Source of the DNA: Osedax fenrisi | Taxonomy: Eukaryota; Annelida; Polychaeta; Sabellida; Siboglinidae | Direction: 5' to 3' | DNA: 64,000 nucleotides | Assembly: GCA_964019155.1 (NCBI GenBank) | Contig: OZ025239.1 | Span: 7,536,964-7,600,963, forward strand | Shown here: one piece after another, positions 13,863 through 25,151 of the stretch | How positions within the stretch are numbered: position 1 is the first letter of the stretch | Layout of the letters: the number at the start of each line of letters is the position of its first letter | Position numbers and translations under genes: made by a program | The notes under the pieces: model-generated | Told to the model about the DNA's origin: nothing | The model's input: only the letters and a program-made list of their open reading frames with translations | Databases searched by the model: none

Positions 13863-14400
13863 AAGACTATATCTATAGATTGCCAGTCCACTGCGTTTCT
13901 ATTGCATTAACAGTGTAACAGCTCGCTAATTCATTACGTAATAGTGTATCGATGATTCATAGTGAAACAAACTATTACGTAATAACGCTGGGGCTAGTGG
14001 TTCCGAATAAGAGGAAATGAATTATCCTATAGGATCCTATGATAATCCTTAACTATCTGTGTAACGTTAATATTCTCATAGGTAATATAATGCTAGAACA
14101 ATTTATCAGAACAACTGGCTACAATTATTACTCAATAGAAGCGCGTAGATTTCAATCATTGATAAATATAATGTATTCTGTTCGATGAGTCATATGACGC
14201 AATAATAGATAATTCATATACAGGAAAATATAGTAATATGTCCTTTATATATCCTTATCCGTCAGGTTTTATGTATTATCAGAAATAATAAAAATGCACG
14301 ATTATTTTTTAAATAAAAACAATTTCTCCCGCTCTAATCACGTGACCTTTGACATCGATTACCGAACCCAACGATACGCGCATTCTACTACGGCAATGCA
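11060..14400. other. Intron 1 filler: AT-rich, microsatellites, no gene seen
   Basis: (AT)n tracts lie at about 12063-12111, 12678-12703, 12902-12928 and 13817-13859, with (GT)n at about 12703-12720. I found no splice-bounded coding segment. Confidence 0.7.
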
Positions 14401-14415
14401 TCGTTATCGCGACGA

Positions 14416-14920
14416 GAGGGGGCAGTAGGGGGGCAGTAGGGGGCAGTAGGGGGCAGTAGGGGGGCAGTAGGGGGGCAGTAGGGGGCAATAGGGGGCAGTA
14501 GTGGGGCAGTAGGGGGGCAGTAGGGGGGCAGTAGGGGGGCAGTAGGGGGGAAGTACGGGGGCAGTAGGGGGGCAGTAGGGGGGCAGTACGGGGGCAGTAC
14601 GGGGGCAGTAGGGGGGCAGTAGGGGGGCAGTAGGGGGGCAGTAGGGGGGCAGTACGGGGGCAGTAGGGGGGCAGTAGGGGGCAGTAGGGGGGTAGTAGGG
14701 GGGCAGTAGGGGGGCAGTAGGGGGGCAGTAGGGGGGCAGTAGGGGGGCAGTACGGGGGCAGTACGGGGGCAGTACGGGGGCAGTAGGGGGGCAGTAGGGG
14801 GGCAGTACGAGGGCAGTACGGGGGCAGTACGGGGGCAGTAGGGGGGCAGTAGGGGGGCAGTAGGGGGGCAGTACGGGGGCAGTACGGGGGCAGTAGGGGG
14901 GCAGTACGGGGGCAGTACGA
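14416..14920 (+). repeat. G-rich 11-bp minisatellite (GGGGGGCAGTA)n
   Basis: About 45 units of 10-11 bp with variants GGGGGCAGTAC and GGGGGCAGTAG. The G-rich strand is the plus (transcribed-sense) strand, so runs of five or six G recur every 11 nt for about 500 nt, meeting the usual G-quadruplex pattern many times over. The minus-strand open frame of repeated L-P-P-Y-C-P is a by-product. Confidence 0.95.
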
Positions 14921-14929
14921 CCTATTCCA

Positions 14930-15534
14930 TTGTAACGTTACGTAATTGTATACAATCGAGTCGACCACGTATTACATAATCTATAAACGTGTGGTCACGG
15001 TCACGTGGTACATGTATCAACGTTACGCTAGTGTAAATGAATGTAATACTTTAAACGTACATTGTATATCGTAGAAACATCACATATACATATATTATAT
15101 TATATATATACATATATAATATATGATATGTATATATATAATATATGATATATATATATATATATATTTATATGTATAATATACATTGTATATGTATATA
15201 TATATACCTTGGTTTACAATCAAGTATAGAAAAACAACGTGATCAATTTGAATGATTTCAACTAAAGATAGCTCACGAAAACCAGTGACCAGGTGACCAA
15301 GGTTCTATTTAATCACACTCGTATGTGTCTATGCTTGTGTACAGGATAATATACGCGAAGTAAGGACATACTAGATAGGATAACGTGTCCTTAGTTAGCT
15401 CGATATGTCAATGCAACGCGTTACTGTATTTGTATGTAATATAATATCACATTATTACATAATTACATTATTACATTATTACATTATTACATTATTGATA
15501 TATATATATATATATATCAATGGAAATATTATTA

Positions 15535-15604
<70 letters not shown>

Positions 15605-16855
15605 TAATAATATTTCCATACGTGCGAAATAAATTTCATTTTTAGATTATAACACGAGTGTATCTCCAGATTGCAGCATTTCCTTAATGTATTGATTACA
15701 TTATAGTATGTATATATATACACTATTGTGATATAATACTATATATTATGAATCATAATTTATGATACTATAGCATATAAGGTGATTCTCATGTAGGCCT
15801 ATGTATAAACCTATGTATTTTGTTAATATAGAATATATATTGATACTATAGTATATCGTGTGGTTCTATAATATATCGAGTGGTACTATAGTATATCTAT
15901 TAATATAATATAGTGTATCTACTATACATTATCTGGTGATAATATAGTATACCTAGTGTACTATGGGCTAGAATCATCCACTAATGAGTCATTAGTAACG
16001 GGTATTATTCATTATTATAAGTAGGCTATACAAGTATACTTAACATCGGTCGTTAACCATTTCACATATGTTACATTAGTTACCTACCTACCTACACTCA
16101 TCTCTCAATGTGATGTTATATAATCATCCATAATCAGATTGTTCCTTATTTCGTGCACGATCAACTATATGGTTCCTAGTACAGAAACTATACTTAATTA
16201 GTGAGAGCTTTAAATAGCCTCGTTTTTTATGCGAGTCACATACAACAAACACTCGTTATAAACCCTGTTATAACTAGTGGTGTAAATGATGCCCGGCTTT
16301 TAATGCTGAGCCGAGACTTTGGTTATTGATGCCGAGCCGAGACTTTTATTTTCGGGAAAAAATGAGCCCGAACCGAACTGAGACTCTAACCAAACTAGCC
16401 CGAGCCGAGTTGAGACTTTAGGTAACTGAGAATGCATCGATACTTTAGATTTGAGCATCATTAACATACTAATATATGACTGATAGTAATTTATTCGTTG
16501 TATTCACGTTCTTCTGCGCTGCGACTACTTATTGCATAGTGGTTATACCGTAAACATTTAATGCTGACATGTGACGGTAGGTGGCAACAACTCTATGGTT
16601 ATAACCCGCGGGGTATAACCACGAGTGTCGACTGTGGTTATATTATACGGCTATGACGTCATAACAATCATACTATTCTATCTCGTCAGTATTCAATGCA
16701 TACTGAAGAGAAACATAAAAACACACCCGTTTAGACTTATCATAACTGTACATGATTCACTTCCCACTATAGCTAACTCCATCTAGCGGTGTATTAGTGT
16801 TTAATTCTACTTGTATTACGGCATCCCTTTACCCTAATTCCCACTATATTATATT
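14930..16855. other. Intron 1 filler with a large palindrome and a possible transposon end
   Basis: AT-rich sequence. Contents are a 98-bp palindrome at 15521-15618, repeated ATTACATTATTACATT near 15450-15495, and a segment at about 16275-16425 with repeated GAGCCGAGACTTT that may be a solo hAT-like end. No coding exon seen. Confidence 0.6.
15521..15618. repeat. 98-bp perfect palindrome around (AT)n
   Basis: TGGAAATATTATTAATAC at 15521-15538 is exactly reverse-complemented at 15601-15618. The roughly 62 bp between are (AT)n and self-complementary, so the whole unit could extrude as a cruciform. Confidence 0.85.
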
Positions 16856-16862
16856 CACAGGC

Positions 16863-17150
16863 CATACCTCATGTCCTACGTATCTAACACATACCATACC
16901 TCATGTCCTACGTATCTAATACAGGACATACCTCATGTCCTACGTATCTAACACAGACCATACCTCATGTCCTACGTATCTAACACAGACCATACCTCAT
17001 GTCCTACGTATCTAATACAGGACATACCTCATGTCCTACGTATCTAACACAGACCATACCTCATGTCCTACGTATCTAACACAGGACATACCTCATGTCC
17101 TACGTATATAATACAGGACATACCTCATGTCCTACGTATCTAACACCTGT
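16863..17150. repeat. 32-bp minisatellite, nine copies
   Basis: Nine head-to-tail copies beginning CATACCTCATGTCCTACGTA and ending TCTAACACAGAC or TCTAATACAGGA. The two end types alternate irregularly. The period is constant and there are no unique spacers. Confidence 0.93.
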
Positions 17151-17306
17151 TTAATTACCACAGAGTCTACTCGTTATGCAATGTAGTACGCGATGCGATG
17201 TGTTACTTTTCAACGTAGAATACACTATGCATCCATATACAGAAAGTAGGTTAATAATGATTTAAAATATAGAGGTATTTAGTATATATATATATATATA
17301 TATATA

Positions 17307-17614
17307 ACTGACTGTGTGGCTCAGTGGCTAAGGCGTCAGACACACAAGCAGTAGGACACGGGTTCGAGCCTCGTCCGGACCATTAATTAATTTTATAAAA
17401 TGGGTCTTAAATATTATTTAGAAGTGATCTTATATAATTGTATATACATAAATGATCGGCTCTCGTTAAAACTATGGATGCCTTAATATGAGAGCGGCTT
17501 CGAAGGGATATTAGAGCCATATATATGGTTATAAGTGAAAACTTCATCTAAGTTTCTGGATGGGATGAAAGATGGGACTCCACCAAATAAAAATAACAAT
17601 AACAATAACAATAT
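17307..17614 (+). mobile_element. tRNA-derived SINE, copy 1
   Basis: The 5' part is tRNA-like: an A-box-like TGGCTCAGTGG at 17317-17327 and a B-box GGTTCGAGCC at 17361-17370, the two internal RNA polymerase III promoter elements. A tRNA-unrelated body follows (TAAAATGGGTCTTAAATATT and onward), then a conserved GGACTCCACCAAATAAAAAT and an (AACAAT)n tail. The same layout recurs at 56018-56326 and 56671-56951, proving a dispersed family. It lies in sense in GPCR intron 1, next to an (AT)n tract. Confidence 0.92.
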
Positions 17615-17619
17615 ATAGG

Positions 17620-18175
17620 TAATAGAAGATTTTAACTATAGTTAAAATCTCATTATCATTATTTCTATTGATGTTATAAAGCTAACACACTGGACAGTTA
17701 ATAATTAGCATAATGTGATGACACCATTGGTGTATACCTCCCTACATTCCCCTATAGGGGGTATTACGTATAGTTATATAACATATTACACTATTGTTGA
17801 TGTTCATTTTAAGTAATTAAGCGAACCGAATCATTGCATGTTTGACTTTATCCAATGTTAATAATATAATATAATATACATATTTATTTTAGTATGCTAA
17901 AGCATATATGCTATGTTAATTCGTTCATTAGGATAATAGAGTATATAACAAAACCTGCGCGGCGCCTAATTATATCAAATTATACAGGCGTATTTCTATG
18001 TTCCCCGAATACTGCATATCGTTCCGCTGATTCACTGAAACACGCACGCCGACGCACGCATACATTCGTATACACGCACGCATACATTACGTATCGTACA
18101 AGTATGTGCAGACGAGCGCACTTACCTAACAAGCGGGTGGATCGTTGTATGCGTATATACGTATATGTAGGTACA

Positions 18176-18232
<57 letters not shown>

Positions 18233-18790
18233 TTATATATATATATTACATATGCATGTATGTTCTATATAGTGTTACTATGTGTGCGTGTATGTGGTGA
18301 TGTGCACATATGTATGTGTGTGTTAGTGTGCGAGAGTGCGAGTGTGAGTGTGTATAGCATATCGAAATACTCGAATATTTTATATTCTATGATTTATTAA
18401 ATAATTCACATACATTAATAATAATAATAATAATATTGTCTATTAGAAGACAAAATCACGTTTTTCTCTTTGATTTTATAGTTTACATTATATTTATTTT
18501 GAAATTACTAAAGGGCTTCGCAATAAGACTCCACCTTGGCTATGGTTGTCGCACATGCGCGCATACGTGTGTGTGTGTGTGATCACGATTACGATAAACT
18601 AGACTACGCGCTTACTTCCGCCCCCTCCCCCCCCCAATTTATAATTAATATAATATCTGTAAATCGATTATCATAATAATATATTTCACCACGTGATTAT
18701 ATAATAGAAGTCACGTGTTATTCTCGTGTAGGACACATGTCCTATAGGACCCACGTGCGCATACTATACATACCATACATTGATACTATA

Positions 18791-18834
<44 letters not shown>

Positions 18835-18890
18835 TTAATACACGTATAACATACATATACGCTATACTCTATTAAAACGTTTGCATTCTA
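17620..18890. other. Intron 1 end: AT-rich, no gene seen
   Basis: Contains (AT)n at about 18178-18228 and 18790-18830, short (GT)n tracts at about 18568-18580, and a C-rich run CCCCCTCCCCCCCCC near 18620. The longest open frame crosses the (AT)n tract and shows no recognisable domain. Confidence 0.65.
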
Positions 18891-18894
18891 TCAG

Positions 18895-19046
18895 TTTGGT
18901 ATAGGTACAAAAGGCTGGCTCTGGTGTCCAGACTGCTACTGGTCAACATGGCGGTGTCCGATTTCTTGGTGGGTGGTATAGCCTGCCTGCCTTCGGCCAT
19001 CTCCAGCATATACGGTCACTGGACAATGGGACGGGTGTTCTGTCAG
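18895..19046 (+). CDS. GPCR exon 2: first loop, TM2, start of TM3
   Basis: 152 nt, entry phase 1, exit phase 0. The acceptor is TTCTATCAG after a pyrimidine-rich stretch; the donor is GTTTCT at 19047. It encodes WYRYKRLALVSR, then the TM2 helix VNMAVSDFLVGGIACLP with Asp57 (sodium-site position), then YGHWTMGRVFCQ with Cys84, the conserved disulfide cysteine at the top of TM3. GC-richer third codon positions than nearby LINE frames support a conserved host exon. Confidence 0.9.
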
Positions 19047-19065
19047 GTTTCTATAAGCGGGCGTC

Positions 19066-19312
19066 TCGTATGGAAGGGTGGATTGGGGTATAAATAGCGA
19101 GCCACTCCAATCGATGTACGAAATGTTTTTAATTAGTTTTCACAAGTTATGCTCGCATAAACCAAGGCGTTTTGTTATTAAATGTAAACCCAATATTAAC
19201 TTTTGTACCATGTCGATTTAGGTATCAATTAGTATCTATTTTTTCTTCCATATTTTTGTTTATTTTGTTTTTTTGTTTACCTAATAAACTATATATTATT
19301 ATTATTATTAAA
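19066..19312 (+). mobile_element. LINE 3' fragment with (TTA)n tail
   Basis: A T-rich non-coding segment starts about 20 bp after exon 2, contains TTTTTTGTTTACCTAATAAA and ends in (ATT)n, the typical look of a LINE 3' untranslated region and tail. No coding part is left and the family cannot be named. Confidence 0.45.
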
Positions 19313-19667
19313 TAGTTATATAGCATATTATTAGCCGTATGGTCATAGATATCGATATGTTACCACACAATAATAATATTACATCTCATAGTATTTTATA
19401 AGCGGTAAGTTGCGAATGTATGTACGTATACGTGTGTGGCATGTGACCCAGTTAAACAGTCACGTGTTGCTTAATATAGGGGACACGTGTTAACCGCCAG
19501 CCATTTCTTGATCGCGTTATTATGTCCTTGAGTCCTTAATGTGCAATGCAATGCACAGTGTGCATAAACAACTCAATACATTATAAAGTAAAGCAACAGA
19601 ACAATTATTATTAATGTTACGTTATCAGGATCCTCATATTATTTAAAATATATAATATATTATATAT

Positions 19668-19842
<175 letters not shown>

Positions 19843-19984
19843 CGAATAAAAAAACGAATACAATATTAAAATAAAACTGAATAAAATATAATAAACGCAA
19901 ACTAATAATAAAAAATGGATAACATATTAAAATAAAACTAATAAAAACAATAAAATAAAGTAACTATAAAATTCAACGATCGGA

Positions 19985-20440
19985 CTTCTCGAAATCACTA
20001 TATTGGCATTTCCACCGCGGTGCATGGCTACGAAAGTTTTTGATAAATCCATAAACTGGATTATCTCTATTTTCTCTATTTTCTATATTATTATCAGACT
20101 ATTGTTTAGAAATATAGCAAATTATATCTTTAGCAATTTGACCCCAAATACCAAATGTTTCAGCAACGAAAGGGAGAAAAATAATACTCGCATCATGAAC
20201 ATTATTAAAATTGTTCTCATCTTAAGATTTTTCACGCTCACCAGCTGAAAAACCAACCTCAATTGCCGCACTTAAAATAGTAGTGTTCTGCAGCGGAGAG
20301 GTGATTGATATATCGATGGCTGCTGATTTTCCTAAAGATCAGTTATTTACTGAAACATCTCCAGGTCTTCGAATAGTACCTGGGATCAAATTGGCTGTAT
20401 CTAAATATGGGGATAAACCTGATGAATTCAGTATATGGTA
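19985..20440 (-). pseudogene. Relic of a retroelement-associated protein
   Basis: Read on the minus strand, the frame gives LIPGTIRRPGDVSV, then GKSAAIDISITSPLQ, then FLPFVAETFGIWGQIA, in that order. These match from memory a C-terminal region common in reverse-transcriptase-related predicted proteins of marine invertebrates (pattern RPADxxLP, AALDVxVxSPL, PLVVExxGxWG). In-frame stops follow the first motif and lie further on, so it is decayed. It sits antisense in intron 2 of the GPCR gene. Confidence 0.6.
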
Positions 20441-20999
20441 TATATACCATATCTGTATATATACCCTATATATACCCTATATACCCCTCTGTATCTATAG
20501 ATTATCTCGTAATAGTGCCTATAAGTACGTTCACTCCCAACTCCACCTATCAAACTATGGTCTCCATAAATATCAAGTAATGCTTAATTGCAAGATGAAC
20601 ATGTACGAGATATATATATATATATTATATATATATATATATAATATATATTATATATATATATTTGAGAAAGTTGAGTCATCGCATGTAAAACATCAGC
20701 TATAGTATGTCATCTATTATGTACACTAATTCTTAACTAAACATGTACTTACTATGTTCTATTGTATTACTTATTGCATAAGTACCATGGCATGTGTAAA
20801 CCATCATTGTTTTTCTTCATTTATTATTTATTATTAAATTATTGTTGCATGTCATTTCGTGTGTGTATTTAACACTCAATACACTATATCTATATATATA
20901 TATATATATATAATAATAATATAATAATATCAGATTCAGTTGATGACCGAGATCAAAAACCCAGGTATGGTATATAAGTTCTATTGAACTTATCGAGAT

Positions 21000-21881
21000 A
21001 TCAACCTGATCTTGGTAATGAGAGAATTAATACAAAAACGAATAAATATAAATAAATATTTTACAATTCTATATTGTTCATTCGTGTTCTGTCTCATAAA
21101 AAAAGCAATACAATAAATTTAAATATATCTCTCAATACCAAGAAATCATCATGTATATAACAATAAAATAATAATAAAATATAATAAAAATATATAATAA
21201 AATATTTAAAAATGTAAAAAGCTACTAAAATAATAATTAAGTTAAACTATAAAAAATCAATGAAAACTAAAGACCAAAGTAAGGCTACAAAGATAAACAA
21301 TATTTATACAATACGAACAATTTAAAAGAGCTAAAAAGAAGAAAAGATGACCATGTACATAAAATAACAAACAATACAGATAAGGTGTAAGTGATTAAAT
21401 ATAATTATTTAAAAGCATGTTTTTAATATGCATTGTATAAAGTATTTAAATTCGTCAAAGATGGCATGGTTGTATTTAAAGAATTCCATAAACATGCGCC
21501 TTTGTAACGAATACTAAATTTATCATGATCAAATCTTATTTTTGGAAAAAATGTAATCAATATTGGTTTTGTTATCAAGTTTATATATTATTCTCATACA
21601 TTTATTTTGTAAAATTTGAATTCTTGTCAAATGTAAAATTTTATATTGCTATGGTAAGTACTTCCACATATAATAGAACAATAATTAATATGACTGAACA
21701 AAAGAAAAATATAGCATAACTAAAGTATTAATATTACATTTATATTTATATCTATGTAGTAAACTAAGTCCATAGTAAAGTTTATTTTTAATATTATTTA
21801 TTTGCATTTTCCAATTACGATTTTCGTCAATTAAAATGCCTAGGAATTTAAAATTAGTTAATTGTTTTATGGCTATATTAT

Positions 21882-21885
<4 letters not shown>
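21000..21885 (-). mobile_element. 5'-truncated LINE: RT C-terminal region and 3' end
   Basis: On the minus strand the frame reads KFLGILIDENRNWKMQI, NKLYYGLSLLHRYK, LVMLYFSFVQSY, LHLTRIQILQNKCMRIIY and NKTNIDYIFSKNKI, the conserved post-RT region of Jockey/CR1-like LINEs, with a few stops. It ends downstream in AT-rich 3' sequence with AATAAAATAATAATAAAATA near 21160. Its 5' break coincides with an (AT)n tract at about 21889-21922. It is a dead copy in intron 2. Confidence 0.75.
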
Positions 21886-21928
<43 letters not shown>

Positions 21929-22230
21929 TGTGTATATATATAGACTTTTAAAGGTGTGCATTCGTATTCGCTATTCGTATTTTATATTCATATATTGCTA
22001 CATAAATAAATTCATTAAGTACATATTTACATAGTATTATTAATATTATTATATTGCGTAGAAATAGAGTTAATGTAATAATGCATCACTAACGACACCT
22101 TTGGACGGCCATATATCGGCCATATATCGCCAACTACAACCTATAGGTTTACATGCCTGCCTATAGGTATAACTAGCACATATATATTTCGAAACATATG
22201 ATTAATATACGTGTTCCGTACGCCGTATAC

Positions 22231-22334
22231 CACGTGACCGTAGACACATATCACGTGACTGTAGACACCACGTGACCGTAGATACACATATCACGTGACT
22301 GTAGACACCACGTGACTTTAGACACATCACGTGA
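22231..22334. promoter_or_regulatory. Cluster of six CACGTG E-boxes
   Basis: CACGTG occurs at 22231, 22252, 22269, 22292, 22309 and 22328, each followed by AC, in a degenerate repeat with CGTAGACAC or TGTAGACAC spacers. CACGTGAC is the core of bHLH-zip sites (Myc/Max, USF, MITF/TFEB type). The repeat is visible; its use as an enhancer is inference. Confidence 0.5.
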
Positions 22335-22479
22335 CGTGTACGACGTGTAGACTATTGTTTACCTTAATTCGTAAAAAATAAGATACAATAAGAAACACGA
22401 TTCTTCTAGAACATGTTGTGTACTGTGCGTGTGTGTGTCATTGGGTGTATATAGTGAACGTGTATTGCATTATAACGTG

Positions 22480-22484
<5 letters not shown>

Positions 22485-22527
<43 letters not shown>
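22485..22527. repeat. (AT)n microsatellite
   Basis: About 42 bp of perfect AT dinucleotides. Confidence 0.95.
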
Positions 22528-22529
<2 letters not shown>

Positions 22530-22697
22530 TTAAGTATGACCCACAATGCATCACTTTATATATGTTTATACGTAAGCTACTTTGTTCTATTATTTATAAA
22601 TACATTTTTAATGTAATTTAGATTTTTCTAGTGGTTTGCGATGGGGAACGACACATATGTTATTATATCATTAACTAATACTACTTTTAAAAGAGTA

Positions 22698-22908
22698 CAC
22701 TGTTAGAAATAAATGGTATAACATTGATAACAAAATGGTATAACCCCGTGGCGTCCTGGTATACCATTTACGGTATAACTAAAAAAAACAAATGTTATAC
22801 TATATAATTTGTGATCTTATACCATTTAACGTAATTGTATGGTATAACTCGTATTTCCATATGTTATACCATATAATTCATAATGTTATACCCTTATTTT
22901 TAACAGTG
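22698..22908. mobile_element. MITE with TA target duplication, copy 1
   Basis: The termini CACTGTTAGAAATAA and TTATTTTTAACAGTG are inverted and flanked by TA at 22696-22697 and 22909-22910, as expected for Tc1/mariner-type insertion. The 211-bp interior is packed with GGTATAAC and its complement GTTATACC. There is no open frame. It shares termini with the element at 24235-24494. Confidence 0.8.
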
Positions 22909-23379
22909 TATATACGTTTACGTATACGTTATTTTTAAAGTTTACTTTTTAATACGATTAGAACACATACAAAATGTTGTTACGTGGTACAAATTGTTAG
23001 TATCTTTGTTAGTGATCAGTTGACTGTCAAACTAAATATAACTGGATTCGATCTAGAATTACGGCATAACTACATATTTTACGGAACCGTATTAATTGAC
23101 TGTGTACTTTATTTATATTACTCTAATAACACAAAAATTAATAAACTACGTCTAGTATATATATATATTATATATATATTGAAATATTTCAATAGAACTA
23201 CCTGCAAAAATTAAATAAAAGGTTTCTGTCTATCTTTATATATGAATTATATTATATATTAGAAATATCTCTCCGTTTTTTAATAGCAATATTCATATAT
23301 TATATATAACGAATGAAATCCACTAAAGTAAATGCATATGTAATATATGTGTATCATGTACGGCGCACTCTTTAGCATA

Positions 23380-23840
23380 GACCTATATATATATATATAC
23401 CTAATTAGTAAATCTATTCATAATTCCCATTAGTTATCAGTTATGCCCCCCATACTCTGATATATTCAATCATTTCGGTCTGACTCCGGCTTCGTCGCTG
23501 TCTGATTATCTAGATCCATAACATTCCACAAATACACATTATCACATATTTCCCACTCTTATGAAATGTCAGCCCATTATGTATCCGCGCTACCTTCTTG
23601 TCCCTCCCTAACTACCAAACTTTAAATCTTCAATATGCCTTTATATTTGTTATTTGTATTATACTATGGTTATATATTATGTTGTTATTCTTAATTTGTT
23701 TGATATTTTATTTATTGTTTATTTGCGTGCATTGCGTGTACATTTTATCACTTTGTTTGTTTGTAGAAACCTAATATGTACCTAATATGTACCTAATATG
23801 TACCTAATAACTTACATTTGCATAATCGTCATCATTATAA
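23380..23840. other. Intron 2 segment, moderate complexity, no gene seen
   Basis: Pyrimidine-rich sequence with three to four direct copies of ACCTAATATGT near 23769-23806. It could be a LINE 3' untranslated relic. No coding frame recognised. Confidence 0.35.
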
Positions 23841-24234
23841 TTACTATATTCAATCAAAAAAGATCGTTCGTCTAATAATACATTTAATTACAAGTATACA
23901 TTTAATTCCTCAGTATGTAAGTTTATTATCATGTTAGTATCATAGTTGTGATATACTAACTAAACAATATAATCACGTTTCCAACCAACCAACTATAGTT
24001 CATATTTATAGATGAATCTATATCGTAAATTAAGCCGAGAATAAAATTTGAAATATATTTAAGAATTAATATATATAATAATAATATTATAAAACATTTA
24101 ATTACAAAGTTAAAAAGTGGGTTATCTATTTAAAGTTATGAATGTATATTCGATACTAATACTCGATAATCTTATGTATCAAGCAATGTATTTAGTTGTT
24201 AAATTATCTTCTTAATTAATTTTCATCTTCGGTA

Positions 24235-24494
24235 TACCGTTAAAAATTAGGGTACAGTGACTATTTAATTTACATAGCATGCAATTCAATTACGGTAAAT
24301 ATCATACAATTGCATTATGGTACACGGTATCAGATAATTAGGGTACAACCAGCTAATATTCTTTAGGGTACAGTTTGATCATTGTTATGGTACTAATCGT
24401 ATTTATTCAAATTGTACCCTAATTAGGGTACGGCTATGGGGACACTACTTACACCCTAAAAAAAGCACTCGCTGTACCCTAATTTTTAACAGTG
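24235..24494. mobile_element. MITE with TA target duplication, copy 2
   Basis: The right end CTAATTTTTAACAGTG and the left end TACCGTTAAAAATTAG (two changes at the outer tip) are inverted, with TA at 24233-24234 and 24495-24496. The interior repeats GGGTACA and GGTAC rather than GGTATAAC. It is the same family by termini as 22698-22908. Confidence 0.78.
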
Positions 24495-24858
24495 TAACTG
24501 TACAACTTGTATATTATGTATTCGTTTATTAGTTGTTGTTTGTTTACAGTATCAATAACGTGCGGTCTACATCAATAACATGCTGCGTGTCATCGTTAGA
24601 CGTTGTTGATGATGTCGAGTGTATATCTTAACTTAAATAACATAATAACTTAATAATAGAGGTAGACAGAATTTTTAAATATCTTATGGAAAAAATAAAT
24701 GTACATATATATTTTTGTTGGTAAATTTTTACAAAATCAAACAACTATTAGGCATATATGCCTATAGAGGCATACCTATAGAAATATTCTTAATCGTATT
24801 TCTTATATATATAATTGTTTACACTACGATTTATAGTTACTGATATTAGTCAGTATAG

Positions 24859-24928
24859 TGTGTGTGTATGTGTATGTGTGTGTATGCATGCGTGTGTGTG
24901 TGTGTGTGCTTACGTGTGCGCGCGTGTC
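24859..24928. repeat. (GT)n/(GC) alternating purine-pyrimidine tract
   Basis: About 70 bp of GTGTGTATGTG grading into GTGTGCGCGCGTGT, a potential Z-DNA former, lie about 125 bp upstream of exon 3. Confidence 0.85.
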
Positions 24929-25053
24929 GTTACTAATACACTGTTCGTAGCGCACTTCCCTCGCGCATGCGCATTACGCGACCGTAGTGATTGCGTCATG
25001 TTATTGCGTAATAGAAGTGCGGTGACTCATGCGCGCGCTCGTCATTACGTCAG

Positions 25054-25151
25054 GTTTCCGGCGTTGTTCACGGAAGTTCGGTGACGTTGTCCATATGGAG
25101 TATCGCCACGATAGGCGTTGACCGCTACATCGCTGTCACGTGGCCTTTTAA
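25054..25151 (+). CDS. GPCR exon 3: TM3 and DRY motif
   Basis: 98 nt, entry phase 0, exit phase 2. The acceptor is TTACGTCAG and the donor GTTAGT at 25152. It encodes VSGVVHGSSVTLSIWSIATI followed by GVDRYIAVTWPF, with the DRY G-protein coupling motif at residues 108-110. The last two bases AA join A of exon 4 to give Lys118. The in-frame read-through past the donor hits a stop soon after, which supports the splice. Confidence 0.93.

Noticed and set aside
14309..14968. 219-residue L-P-P-Y-C-P repeat protein
   Set aside because: Frame through an 11-bp G-rich minisatellite; unit lengths vary by single bases and no signal peptide or family is visible.
16863..17150. CRISPR-like array of 32-bp repeats
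   Set aside because: Repeats are head to tail without unique spacers and the genome is animal; it is a minisatellite.
17307..17385. Genuine tRNA gene
   Set aside because: A- and B-boxes are present but the tRNA-like part continues into a shared body and tail found in three copies, so it is a SINE head; the cloverleaf also looks degenerate.
17894..18400. 168-residue plus-strand open frame
   Set aside because: Runs through an (AT)n tract, no domain, no splice context, lies just before a real GPCR exon in another frame.
24815..25084. 89-residue plus-strand open frame overlapping exon 3
   Set aside because: It reads the exon in the wrong frame and begins in a (GT)n tract.
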